DNA of 64,000 nucleotides, taken from NCBI RefSeq assembly GCF_004362665.1, contig NZ_SNXR01000015.1, forward strand, positions 248,001 through 312,000. Reading direction: 5' to 3'. The translations under genes were made by a program, and so were the position numbers. Source of the stretch: Flavobacterium dankookense. GTDB lineage: Bacteria; Bacteroidota; Bacteroidia; Flavobacteriales; Flavobacteriaceae. Below, piece by piece: positions 1-8,014 of the stretch. Position 1 is the stretch's first letter. Each line of letters starts with the position of its first letter. The notes beneath the pieces are model-generated. The model was not told the origin of the DNA, ran no database searches, and saw only the letters and a program-made list of their open reading frames with translations.

Positions 1-12
1 ATTTTAGAACTA

Positions 13-52
13 ATCAACAATCAACAATCAACAATCAACAATCAACAATCAA
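13..52. repeat. 7-bp tandem repeat before the thiolase gene
   Basis: Unit ATCAACA is repeated five times in a row with a degenerate sixth copy, ending 2 bp before the thiolase start codon. It occupies the place where the leader and any promoter would be, and no TAnnTTTG motif is visible inside it. A change in copy number would alter leader spacing, but this is only a possibility. Confidence 0.85.
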
Positions 53-54
53 AC

Positions 55-1263
55 ATGGAAGCATACATCATAGACGGAGTAAGAACTCCAATCGGAAATT
101 ACCAAGGAACACTAGCATCGGTTCGTCCAGATGATTTAGGTGCATTGGTAATAAAAACCGTAGTAGAAAATAACCCAAACATCCCAAAAGAAGCGTATGA
201 TGACGTAATCATGGGTTGTGCCAATCAAGCCGGTGAAGACAATCGTAATGTGGCTAGGATGTCACTTTTATTAGCAGGATTACCATTCACAGTTCCAGGT
301 GAAACTGTAAACCGACTTTGCAGTTCGGGATTGTCAGCCATAATCCACGCAAATCGTGCCATAAAAGCAGGCGACGGACAAATCTTTATAGCAGGCGGAA
401 TCGAAAACATGACTCGCGGTCCATTAGTAGTTTCTAAACCATCATCAGCTTATGGAACCGATTCTAAAATGTACGACACTAGTTTTGGATGGCGTTTTAT
501 AAACCCAAAACTGCACGAAATGTATGGTACTGACGCAATGGGTGAAACTGCCGAAAATTTGGTAGAAAAATACAATATCACTCGCGAAGACCAAGATTCA
601 TTCGCTTTAAATAGCCAACAAAAAGCAACAGCAGCCCAAACTTCAGGAAGATTAGCCAAAGAAATAGTAACCGTAGAAATTCCCCAACGAAAAGGCGATG
701 CGATTCAGTTTTCAAAAGACGAATTCATTAAGTCAACTACTTCTATGGAAGGTTTATCAAAATTACGTCCAGCCTTCAAAAAAGACGGAAGTGTAACAGC
801 AGGAAATGCGTCAGGATTAAATGACGGAGCTTGTGCAACAATCATAGCATCAGAAGAAGCAGTAAAAAAATACAATCTAAAACCTTTAGCTCGAATAGTA
901 AGTTCATCCGTAGTAGGAGTAGAACCAAGAATCATGGGAATTGGTCCAGTAGAAGCCACCAAAAAAGCACTAGAAAAAGCAGGTTTAACATTGGATCAAA
1001 TCGACATAATAGAATTAAACGAAGCCTTCGCAGCTCAAAGTATAGCATGCATTCGCGAATTAGGATTAAAAGACAACGATACAAGAATAAATCCAAACGG
1101 TGGCGCAATAGCAATCGGTCATCCACTAGGAGTAACCGGAGCAAGAATTGCCTATTCAGCAGCCTTAGAATTACAACTAACAGGAAAACGATACGCATTA
1201 ATTACAATGTGCATCGGAGTTGGACAAGGCTACGCCGCAATTATCGAACGCGTAGCTGAATAG
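55..1263 (+). CDS. paaJ: acetyl-CoA C-acyltransferase, beta-ketoadipyl-CoA thiolase type
   Basis: A 402-residue thiolase, the usual family length. The acyl-accepting cysteine lies in NRLCSSGLSA near residue 89, the catalytic histidine in AIGHPLGVTGAR near residue 359, and the second cysteine in TMCIGVGQG near residue 389. The family cleaves 3-oxoacyl-CoA with CoA. The PcaF/PaaJ subgroup splits beta-ketoadipyl-CoA to succinyl-CoA and acetyl-CoA, the last step of phenylacetate and beta-ketoadipate catabolism. The subgroup call rests on overall resemblance and on paaZ directly downstream. The ATG follows a 7-bp tandem repeat. A general fatty-acid thiolase (FadA-like) is the main alternative. Confidence 0.85.
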   Translation: MEAYIIDGVRTPIGNYQGTLASVRPDDLGALVIKTVVENNPNIPKEAYDDVIMGCANQAGEDNRNVARMSLLLAGLPFTVPGETVNRLCSSGLSAIIHANRAIKAGDGQIFIAGGIENMTRGPLVVSKPSSAYGTDSKMYDTSFGWRFINPKLHEMYGTDAMGETAENLVEKYNITREDQDSFALNSQQKATAAQTSGRLAKEIVTVEIPQRKGDAIQFSKDEFIKSTTSMEGLSKLRPAFKKDGSVTAGNASGLNDGACATIIASEEAVKKYNLKPLARIVSSSVVGVEPRIMGIGPVEATKKALEKAGLTLDQIDIIELNEAFAAQSIACIRELGLKDNDTRINPNGGAIAIGHPLGVTGARIAYSAALELQLTGKRYALITMCIGVGQGYAAIIERVAE

Positions 1264-1283
1264 CCGTTGGCTTTAGCCAATGG
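1264..1283. repeat. short palindrome after the thiolase gene
   Basis: CCGTTGGCT and AGCCAATGG pair around a TT loop (one G-T wobble) directly after the thiolase stop. It is followed by A-rich GGAAAAAAT repeats. It could act as a weak terminator or an mRNA 3' stabiliser, but there is no U-tract on the + strand. Confidence 0.6.
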
Positions 1284-1338
1284 AAAAAATGGAAAAAATG
1301 GAAAAAAATGAAAAAAAGATTTTTATTTTAATATAAAA

Positions 1339-1351
1339 GCTCCGTAGGAGC
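1339..1351. repeat. GCTCC-GTA-GGAGC mini-hairpin
   Basis: A perfect 5-bp inverted repeat lies 14 bp before the paaZ start. A related GGAGC/GCTC hairpin occurs inside the dispersed element at 50139-50284, so it may belong to a family of short palindromes. Function unknown. Confidence 0.5.
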
Positions 1352-1365
1352 GACATATTGGTTAT

Positions 1366-3861
1366 ATGAACAAAACACAACATTACGTACAAGGAAAATG
1401 GACTTCAGCAATAGGAGAAGGGAAACCTTCTTTTGATGCAGTAACAGGAGAATTCATAGCAGAAACTTCTGTTGAAGGATTGGATATCCCAGCCATTTTA
1501 CATTATGGAAGAACCAAAGGCGGTGAAAAACTTCGCAAAATGACCTTCCAAGAACGTGGCAATATGATTAAAAGTTTGGCGATGTATTTAACCAAACGCA
1601 AAGAAGCATTTTACGAAATTAGTTATAGAACCGGTGCAACTCGCGTCGATTCGTGGATTGACATCGAAGGTGGTTTCGGAAATTTATATGCTAATGCGTC
1701 CTTGCGAAAATTATTCCCAAATCAATCCTATCACGTAGAAGGCGACCCAATCAATTTGTCAAAAGGTGGCCGATTTATGGCGCATCATATTCTAGTTCCG
1801 AAAAAAGGAGTTGCCATTCATATCAATGCTTTTAACTTCCCAATTTGGGGAATGTTAGAAAAATGTGCGTGCAATTGGATGGCCGGAATGCCAGCGGTTG
1901 TTTTACCAGCGCCAGTTACAGCTTATCTGACTGAAGCTGTTGTGCGTGAAATAATCGCATCAAATATTTTACCAGAAGGCGCATTACAATTAATTTCTGG
2001 AACTGCTAAAGATATTTTCGATACTATTGAAAGCCAAGATGTAATAACATTTACAGGTTCGGCAACAACTGGAAGAGTATTAAAATCGCATCCAAGAATA
2101 CTACAAGAATCAGTTCCGTTTACAATGGAAGCCGACTCATTAAACGCATCCATTTTAGGCGAAGACGCCGTTCCAGGAACGCCAGAATTCGATTTATTCA
2201 TAAACCAAGCTCGAAGTGAAATCACCGTAAAAGCAGGTCAAAAATGTACAGCAATCCGTCGTATGATTGTTCCAGAAAAACTGATGGATGACGTTCAATT
2301 TGCTCTTTCAAAATCATTAGATAAAGTTGCTATTGGCGACCCAAGATTAAAAGAAGTCCGAATGGGAGCATTGGTAAGTAAAGACCAAGTCGATGTTTTA
2401 AAAGGACGTGTTCAAGAATTATCAAAATCGGCCAAAATAGTTTACGGTGATTTAGAAAAAACCAACATAATCGGTGCCGATGAAAAAGGGGCTTTTGTGA
2501 GTCCAATTTTACTTCGCGAAGACAATCCGTTTACAAATATAGCCGTTCACGAAACCGAAGCTTTCGGCCCAGTTTCAACAATAATGCCTTATAAGAATCT
2601 TGATGAAGCGATTGAATTAGCCCAAATGGGTAAAGGTTCATTAGTATCTTCTATCGTTACAAATTCAGACGAAATTGCCAAAGAATATGTTGTAAATGCG
2701 GCCTCACATCACGGTAGAATTTTAGTTCTAAATCGTGAAAATGCGAAGCAAAGTACTGGTCACGGTTCGCCATTGCCATTATTGGTTCACGGTGGTCCAG
2801 GTCGTGCCGGTGGCGGAGAAGAAATGGGTGGCGTTCGCGGAATTAAACATTATATGCAACGTTGCGCGATTCAAGGTTCGCCAACAACTTTAACTGAAAT
2901 TACAGGCATTTATCAGGCGAATTCGGCCTACAAAGAAATCACGCAACATCCGTTCCAATACCATTGGGAAGACATCCAACCCGGAATGTCATTGCGAACT
3001 CATAACAGAACAGTTACCGATACAGATATCATCAATTTTGCCAATATCACTTGGGATCATTTCTACGCACATACCGATATTACTTCGCTTGACGGAAGTA
3101 TTTTCAAAAAACGAACGGCTCACGGCTACTTCATTTTAGCAGCTGCAGCAGGTTTGTTCGTGTACCCAAATAAAGGTCCGGTTGCCGCAAATTACGGATT
3201 AGAAGAATGTCGTTTCTTACGACCAATTTACCACAATGATACGGTTTATGTACGTTTAACGTGTAAACAAAAAGTTGATAGAGATGTGGCTTCTGCCGAA
3301 CATCCAAGCGGAATTGTAAAATGGTTTGTTGAAGTTTTTGATACCGAAAATGAATTAGTAGCAGTAGCAACAATTCTAACAATGGTTCAGAAAAAACAAG
3401 AGGTTTTCGTAGAAATGACTGATGAAAAAATAGTTGAATGTCTAAATAAACTAACCGAAAATTCAAAACCAAGTTGGGGAATTTTAACGCCACAACATTT
3501 GTTAGAACATTTGGAACAAGGCTACCGAATCATGTCAGGTGAAATTCAAGATTTCGAAATTGCAACACCCGAAAAGATTTTAGATAAAGTCCATAATTCG
3601 TTATACAATTATGATAAATTTCCAATTGGAACCAAGTTTCCAACGATGAAAAAAGACGAATTAGAAGATTTAATCCATCCCGATTTCGAGACAGCCAAAG
3701 CCAAATTTTTTGAAGCAAGAGAACAATATAAAACCTTTTTCAAAGAAAATCCAGAAGCGGTTTTAAAGAATATGGTTTTCGGAGAAATGAATAAATACGC
3801 GTCTTATTTATTAGAAAGAAAGCATTTGAACCATCACTTTGAACAGTTTAATATTTTGTAG
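1366..3861 (+). CDS. paaZ: PaaZ-type oxepin-CoA hydrolase / semialdehyde dehydrogenase with extra C-terminal DinB/DUF1569-like domain
   Basis: 831 residues, about 150 longer than the classical PaaZ of roughly 680. Residues 1-520 are an aldehyde dehydrogenase with Glu near 255 (MEADSLN) and the nucleophile Cys near 292 (AGQKCTA). Residues 525-680 are a MaoC-type hydratase with the D-x4-H pair in TWDHFYAH near 562-567. In PaaZ the hydratase opens the oxepin-CoA ring and the dehydrogenase oxidises the semialdehyde, in the cytoplasm. Residues 685-831 form a further helical domain (HLLEHLEQG, LNHHFEQF) resembling DUF1569/DinB-like proteins, joined in frame with no stop. The enzyme call is firm, while the third domain's identity and role are inferred. 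Confidence 0.9.
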   Translation: MNKTQHYVQGKWTSAIGEGKPSFDAVTGEFIAETSVEGLDIPAILHYGRTKGGEKLRKMTFQERGNMIKSLAMYLTKRKEAFYEISYRTGATRVDSWIDIEGGFGNLYANASLRKLFPNQSYHVEGDPINLSKGGRFMAHHILVPKKGVAIHINAFNFPIWGMLEKCACNWMAGMPAVVLPAPVTAYLTEAVVREIIASNILPEGALQLISGTAKDIFDTIESQDVITFTGSATTGRVLKSHPRILQESVPFTMEADSLNASILGEDAVPGTPEFDLFINQARSEITVKAGQKCTAIRRMIVPEKLMDDVQFALSKSLDKVAIGDPRLKEVRMGALVSKDQVDVLKGRVQELSKSAKIVYGDLEKTNIIGADEKGAFVSPILLREDNPFTNIAVHETEAFGPVSTIMPYKNLDEAIELAQMGKGSLVSSIVTNSDEIAKEYVVNAASHHGRILVLNRENAKQSTGHGSPLPLLVHGGPGRAGGGEEMGGVRGIKHYMQRCAIQGSPTTLTEITGIYQANSAYKEITQHPFQYHWEDIQPGMSLRTHNRTVTDTDIINFANITWDHFYAHTDITSLDGSIFKKRTAHGYFILAAAAGLFVYPNKGPVAANYGLEECRFLRPIYHNDTVYVRLTCKQKVDRDVASAEHPSGIVKWFVEVFDTENELVAVATILTMVQKKQEVFVEMTDEKIVECLNKLTENSKPSWGILTPQHLLEHLEQGYRIMSGEIQDFEIATPEKILDKVHNSLYNYDKFPIGTKFPTMKKDELEDLIHPDFETAKAKFFEAREQYKTFFKENPEAVLKNMVFGEMNKYASYLLERKHLNHHFEQFNIL

Positions 3862-3872
3862 AATAATAATTT

Positions 3873-3952
3873 GGAGCTAATCCTGCTATCCGTTGCAATC
3901 TTTTCTTTTTTAAAGAAAAAAAAGAAAAGGATTTCCACTACTATCAGGGCTA
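3873..3952 (+). repeat. dispersed element copy A (conserved ends, variable hairpin core)
   Basis: It begins GGAGCTAATCCTGCTATCCG and ends GGATTTCCACTACTATCAGG plus GCTA. The core is an inverted repeat of CTTTTCTTTTTT against AAAAAAAAGAAAAG. The same ends with different hairpin cores recur at 31868-31957, 43186-43293 and 50139-50284, and in reverse at 10101-10192. Confidence 0.7.
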
Positions 3953-3970
3953 GGAATATAGAATAAAAAG

Positions 3971-4015
3971 AAAATCAGCGGTAATCAGTTAAATCTGTGT
4001 CATCCGCGTTCAAAA
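3971..4015. repeat. intergenic ATCAG/ATCTGTGTCATCCGCG repeat-like segment
   Basis: A low-complexity stretch of AATCAG and ATCTGTG-like words sits directly before the enoyl-CoA hydratase start. It looks like one of the short intergenic repeats common in flavobacterial genomes (from memory, not searched). It contains a spurious in-frame GTG at 3997. Confidence 0.4.
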
Positions 4016-4023
4016 AAATAATT

Positions 4024-4776
4024 ATGTCAGAAGCATACGTTATAAAAGAAATAAACAACAACATCGCCACTATCGAGTTCTTTCATCCTGAACAAAACTC
4101 CTTGCCAAGTGATATATTAGCACTATTAGCCAACACAATAACAGAAGTTGGAAATAATTCAGAAGTAAAAGTAATCATCCTAAAAAGTGGTGGCGACCGA
4201 ACATTCTGTGCTGGAGCAAGTTTTCAAGAACTAATTTCCATCAACGATGCCGCAACCGGAAAAGTATTTTTCTCAGGATTTGCCAATGTAATCAATGCCA
4301 TGAGAAAATGTCCAAAATTTATCATCGGACGCATTCAAGGAAAAACCGTTGGTGGCGGAGTTGGAATTGCAGCATCAACCGATTATTGTATGGCAACTAA
4401 ATTTGCAGCCATTAAATTATCAGAATTAAACGTTGGAATTGGTCCTTTTGTGGTTTCACCAGCAATCGAAAGAAAAATGGGAGTTTCAGCAATGTCACAA
4501 ATAGCAATCGATGCCAACACATTTTATGATGCAAATTGGGCAAAAGAAAAAGGATTGTTTTCTCAAGTATTTGAAAATATAGAAGAAATGGACGAAGCCG
4601 TTCAAAAATTCGCCGAACATTTATGCACCTACAATCCAGACGCCATGACCGAAATGAAAAAGGTTTTTTGGAGAGGAACAGAAGATTGGGACAGTTTACT
4701 AGCGGAAAGAGCCGCAATAAGTGGACGATTAGTATTGTCTGATTTTACGAAAGAGACGTTGAAGAAATTTAAGTAA
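4024..4776 (+). CDS. enoyl-CoA hydratase/isomerase family protein
   Basis: A 250-residue crotonase-fold protein. The oxyanion-hole signatures are visible as TFCAGASFQEL near residues 60-70 and GKTVGGGVGIAAS near 105-120. The family hydrates or isomerises enoyl-CoA esters. Between paaZ and paaY it most likely serves the PaaF/PaaG steps of phenylacetate catabolism. I cannot tell hydratase from isomerase, because the acidic residues usual in hydratases are not obvious. ATG 4024 was chosen over an in-frame GTG at 3997, because the upstream nine codons lie in a repeat-like intergenic segment. It lies 162 bp after paaZ. Confidence 0.8.
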   Translation: MSEAYVIKEINNNIATIEFFHPEQNSLPSDILALLANTITEVGNNSEVKVIILKSGGDRTFCAGASFQELISINDAATGKVFFSGFANVINAMRKCPKFIIGRIQGKTVGGGVGIAASTDYCMATKFAAIKLSELNVGIGPFVVSPAIERKMGVSAMSQIAIDANTFYDANWAKEKGLFSQVFENIEEMDEAVQKFAEHLCTYNPDAMTEMKKVFWRGTEDWDSLLAERAAISGRLVLSDFTKETLKKFK

Positions 4777-4812
4777 TTGTATACTGTAAAATGTATATTG
4801 TATACTGAAAAG

Positions 4813-4878
4813 AGCAATATACATTATACAACAATACATTATACAACAATACATTATACAACAATACATTATACAATA
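4813..4878. repeat. 15-bp tandem repeat before paaY
   Basis: The unit AACAATACATTATAC is present in three exact copies preceded by a diverged one. It ends a few bases before the paaY ATG at 4883. Its position parallels the tandem repeats before the thiolase and E2 genes, but the unit is different. Confidence 0.85.
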
Positions 4879-4882
4879 AAAC

Positions 4883-5479
4883 ATGATATACGAATTCAAA
4901 GGGTTCATCCCAGTAATACACGAAAGTAGTTTCATCCATCCGCAAGCTGCGGTAACGGGTAACGTGATTATTGGAAAAAATGTTTACGTTGGTCCAGGCG
5001 CGGCTATTCGTGGCGATTGGGGAGAAATTATAATTGAGGACGGCTGTAACGTTCAAGAAAATTGTACGATTCATATGTTTCCTGGAAAGACAATGGTATT
5101 GAAAACTGGTGCGCACATCGGTCACGGAGCCATTATTCACGGAGCAAATATTGGTGCGAATTGCTTAGTTGGAATGAACGCCGTAATTATGGATGACGTA
5201 AATGTTGGTGATGAATGTATTATCGGCGCATTAAGTTTCATAAAAGCCGGAATGCAAATCCCAAACCGAAAAATGGTAGTAGGAAATCCAGCTACAATTA
5301 TAAAAGACGTTTCCGATGAAATGATTGATTGGAAAACCAAAGGAACCGCATTATATCAGCAATTACCAAAGGAATGTTATGAAACCTTAAAAGCCGTTGA
5401 ACCGTTAAGAGAAATTCCAGCCAATCGACCAACACAAGAAGCTTTTTATAAAACATTAGAAGAATTTAAAAAAAAGTGA
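4883..5479 (+). CDS. paaY: PaaY-like gamma-carbonic anhydrase / hexapeptide-repeat thioesterase
   Basis: A 198-residue left-handed beta-helix protein with hexapeptide repeats over residues 12-145. Metal-ligand-type histidines are His64, His81 and His86 in CTIHMF and HIGHGAIIHG, as in gamma-class carbonic anhydrases. PaaY proteins are trimeric thioesterases that clear dead-end CoA adducts of the phenylacetate pathway, which suits this position after paaZ. Length and the C-terminal helix (TQEAFYKTLEEFKKK) fit PaaY better than short carbonic anhydrases. A caiE-type or generic transferase is less likely. Confidence 0.85.
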   Translation: MIYEFKGFIPVIHESSFIHPQAAVTGNVIIGKNVYVGPGAAIRGDWGEIIIEDGCNVQENCTIHMFPGKTMVLKTGAHIGHGAIIHGANIGANCLVGMNAVIMDDVNVGDECIIGALSFIKAGMQIPNRKMVVGNPATIIKDVSDEMIDWKTKGTALYQQLPKECYETLKAVEPLREIPANRPTQEAFYKTLEEFKKK

Positions 5480-5481
5480 TC

Positions 5482-5544
5482 AGTATTCAGTGGTCAGTTT
5501 GCAGAAATGCGAGACTGAACACTGAACACTGAACACTGAATACT
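5482..5544. repeat. ACTGAAC tandem repeat inside an inverted repeat
   Basis: AGTATTCAGT at the left end is the exact reverse complement of ACTGAATACT at the right end. The right half is a tandem array of the 7-bp unit ACTGAAC. The element ends 7 bp before the E2 start codon. Related CTGAA/CAGT words recur at 10264-10301 and in the rpoB-rpoC gap near 60684-60727. Confidence 0.8.
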
Positions 5545-5550
5545 ATATAA

Positions 5551-6840
5551 ATGATAACAGAATTCAAAATGCCCAAAATGGGTGAAAGTATTTCAGAAGC
5601 AACAATAATCAGTTGGTTGAAAAACGTAGGTGATTTTGTGGAAGCCGAAGAAACTATTTTAGAAGTAGCTACCGATAAAGTCGATAGTGAAGTGCCTGCG
5701 CCAGTATCTGGAGTAATAACTGAAATTCGTTTTCAAAAAGATGATGTGGTTGAAGTTGGAACTGTTTTGGCTTTGATAGATTCTGATGGAAAAACAGAAA
5801 CAAGAAACAAGAAGCAAGATGTATCTGAAAAGAATAGTATCAAAGCGAGTTCAGTCGAGGTACAACAGCCAAAAATTGACATCCAAAAACTGACAACTAA
5901 TCCAAATGCTTTCATTTCGCCATTAATAATTTCTATCGCTCAAAAAGAAAATCTTTCGATAGAAGAATTACAAGCCATTCCAGGTTCGGGAGCAGAAGGA
6001 AGATTGCAAAAAAGCGACGTTTTTAATTATCTGAAGAATCGTAAATATCCACTTCAATCTAAACCGATAATTGACAACCGACAACTGTCAACCTCTTCTT
6101 ATCCTAAACCAAAAATCAATTTCGTTGAAGGAAAAGACCGCATTGTAGAAATGGACAGAATGCGCAAGATGATTGCCGATCACATGGTGTATTCTAAGCA
6201 AACTTCGCCTCACGTAACTTCTTACATTGAAGTCGATGTTACGAATTTGGTAAATTGGAGAAACGGAAACAAAGACAAATTTCAAGAAAAACACAACGAA
6301 AAACTAACGTTTACTCCAGTTTTTGTTCAAGCTGTAGCCAAAGCTGTAGCTGATTTTCCAATGATTAATGTTTCGGTAGATGAGAAAAACATCATTGTCC
6401 ACAACGACATCAATATCGGAATGGCAACCGCATTACCATCAGGAAATTTAATAGTTCCTGTAGTGAAAAATGCCAATGAAAAAGATTTAGTTGCTTTAGC
6501 AAAAGATGTAAATAATTTGGCGGAAGCTTCACGAAATAACAAATTAAAACCTGAACAAATTCAAGGAAGTACGTTCACTATTTCCAACGTAGGAACTTTT
6601 GGAAGTTTGATGGGAACACCAATTATAAACCAACCTGAAGTTGCCATTTTAGCATTAGGAATTATTAAAAAACGTCCCGAAGTTATCACAACTGAAAAAG
6701 GAGACGAAATCGCCATCAGAAGCATGATGTATCTTTCTTTATCGTTCGACCATAGAGTAGTGGACGGATTTTTAGGAGGTTCATTCTTACGAAAAGTAGG
6801 CGATTATTTAGAACAATTTGACACAAACACAACGATATAA
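5551..6840 (+). CDS. 2-oxoacid dehydrogenase E2 (dihydrolipoamide acyltransferase)
   Basis: A 429-residue E2 with one N-terminal lipoyl domain (lipoyl Lys43 in EVATDKVDSEV), a peripheral-subunit binding domain near residues 125-160 (FISPLIISIAQ, GAEGRLQKSDV) and a C-terminal acyltransferase domain with SFDHRVVDG near residue 398 supplying His and Asp. It transfers the acyl group from E1 to CoA. The aminotransferase and E1 genes downstream suggest branched-chain 2-oxoacids as substrates, but pyruvate or 2-oxoglutarate cannot be excluded by motif. Both linkers are low in complexity and their DNA resembles simple intergenic repeats (near 5800-5822 and 6068-6092). The gene ends 3 bp before the next start. 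Confidence 0.85.
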   Translation: MITEFKMPKMGESISEATIISWLKNVGDFVEAEETILEVATDKVDSEVPAPVSGVITEIRFQKDDVVEVGTVLALIDSDGKTETRNKKQDVSEKNSIKASSVEVQQPKIDIQKLTTNPNAFISPLIISIAQKENLSIEELQAIPGSGAEGRLQKSDVFNYLKNRKYPLQSKPIIDNRQLSTSSYPKPKINFVEGKDRIVEMDRMRKMIADHMVYSKQTSPHVTSYIEVDVTNLVNWRNGNKDKFQEKHNEKLTFTPVFVQAVAKAVADFPMINVSVDEKNIIVHNDINIGMATALPSGNLIVPVVKNANEKDLVALAKDVNNLAEASRNNKLKPEQIQGSTFTISNVGTFGSLMGTPIINQPEVAILALGIIKKRPEVITTEKGDEIAIRSMMYLSLSFDHRVVDGFLGGSFLRKVGDYLEQFDTNTTI

Positions 6841-6843
6841 ATT

Positions 6844-7911
6844 ATGACAGAGAGTATGACATCAGAAATAAAAATAACCAAAGTCACACAATCAAGAGTT
6901 TCAGAAGTGAATCTTGAAAACATTACTATGGGAACCAATTTCACCGATCACATGTTTATTTGCGATTATGAAAATGGTGAATGGCAAAATCCAAGAATTG
7001 AACCTTTGGCGTTAATTCCAACGCATCCTGCGGCAATGGCTTTACATTACGGACAAGCTATTTTTGAAGGAATGAAAGCGACTTTAGGAAAAGACGGAAC
7101 ACCATTGTTATTTCGCCCAGAAGAAAACGCAAAAAGAATGAACTTTAGCGCGGATAGAATGGGAATGCCTTCATTTCCAGAAGATTTATTTGTAGAAGCA
7201 TTAAAACAATTCACTGCTTTAGAGAAAAATTGGATTCCAACTTCAACAGGAAGCGCTTTGTATTTGCGTCCGTTTATGTATGCTGATGAAGCTTTTATCG
7301 GAATGCGTGCAGCGACGAGTTTTAAATTCATCGTAATGGCATCGCCAGCTGGACCATTTTTTAGTAGAAAAATTAAATTATACGCGGAGAAAAAATACGT
7401 TCGTGCCGTAAATGGAGGAACAGGAGAAGCCAAAGCAGCCGGAAATTACGCTGCAGCAATTCGTCCAACGGAATATGCGAAAGCGAAAGGTTTTGACCAG
7501 GTTTTATGGTTAGATGCACAAGATTTTGAATACATTCAAGAAGTGGGAACAATGAATATCTTCTTCAAAATTGATGGGAAATTCATCACACCAAGTTTAA
7601 CGGGTTCGATTTTATCAGGAATTACCCGAATGAGCATAATCGATTTGTTAAGAAGTAAAGGATTTGAAGTAACCGAAAGACCAATCACTATTTCAGAGAT
7701 CATCGAGGCATCTAAAAACGGAACTTTAGAGGAAGCATTCGGAACAGGAACAGCAGTAGGAATTGCGATGGTAGAAGAAATTGGAAACAATGATTTGTCA
7801 ATTAAATTCCCAGTAGAAAATCCAGTTTCTGTGATGGTAAATGATACGTTGAATGCTATTAAAGTTCAAGATATTAAAGATGAATTTGGTTGGATTGTAG
7901 AAGCAAAATAA
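6844..7911 (+). CDS. ilvE: branched-chain amino acid aminotransferase
   Basis: A 355-residue fold-type IV PLP aminotransferase of the long (BCAT2-like) group. The PLP lysine is expected in GEAKAAGNYAA near residue 197, and the phosphate-binding loop in TGSILSGITR near 255. It interconverts leucine, isoleucine and valine with their 2-oxoacids. It lies 3 bp after the E2 gene and is followed by E1, so it probably feeds deaminated branched-chain acids to the dehydrogenase as well as serving synthesis. An alternative Met lies five codons downstream. Confidence 0.92.
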   Translation: MTESMTSEIKITKVTQSRVSEVNLENITMGTNFTDHMFICDYENGEWQNPRIEPLALIPTHPAAMALHYGQAIFEGMKATLGKDGTPLLFRPEENAKRMNFSADRMGMPSFPEDLFVEALKQFTALEKNWIPTSTGSALYLRPFMYADEAFIGMRAATSFKFIVMASPAGPFFSRKIKLYAEKKYVRAVNGGTGEAKAAGNYAAAIRPTEYAKAKGFDQVLWLDAQDFEYIQEVGTMNIFFKIDGKFITPSLTGSILSGITRMSIIDLLRSKGFEVTERPITISEIIEASKNGTLEEAFGTGTAVGIAMVEEIGNNDLSIKFPVENPVSVMVNDTLNAIKVQDIKDEFGWIVEAK

Positions 7912-7914
7912 ATT

Positions 7915-8007
7915 TTAAACCACTAAGACACTAAGAAAGTACAATGAACACAAAGTAACTAAATAGTGAGCTTCGCGATTTCTTTGTGAGCTTTGTGGTT
8001 AAATTTT
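7915..8007. repeat. intergenic imperfect inverted repeat between ilvE and E1
   Basis: The left arm TTTTAAACCACTAAG and right arm CTTTGTGGTTAAATTTTAAA are nearly complementary. They flank ACTAAG and CTTTGTG-like direct repeats. It fills the whole gap. Similar AACCAC-aag words are frequent between flavobacterial genes as far as I recall. Confidence 0.6.
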
Positions 8008-8014
8008 AAAACAG

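Noticed and set aside
831-1259. 142-codon frame inside the thiolase gene in another frame
   Set aside because: Arg/Ser/Asn-biased shadow of an Ala-rich gene. The thiolase frame is clearly the coding one.
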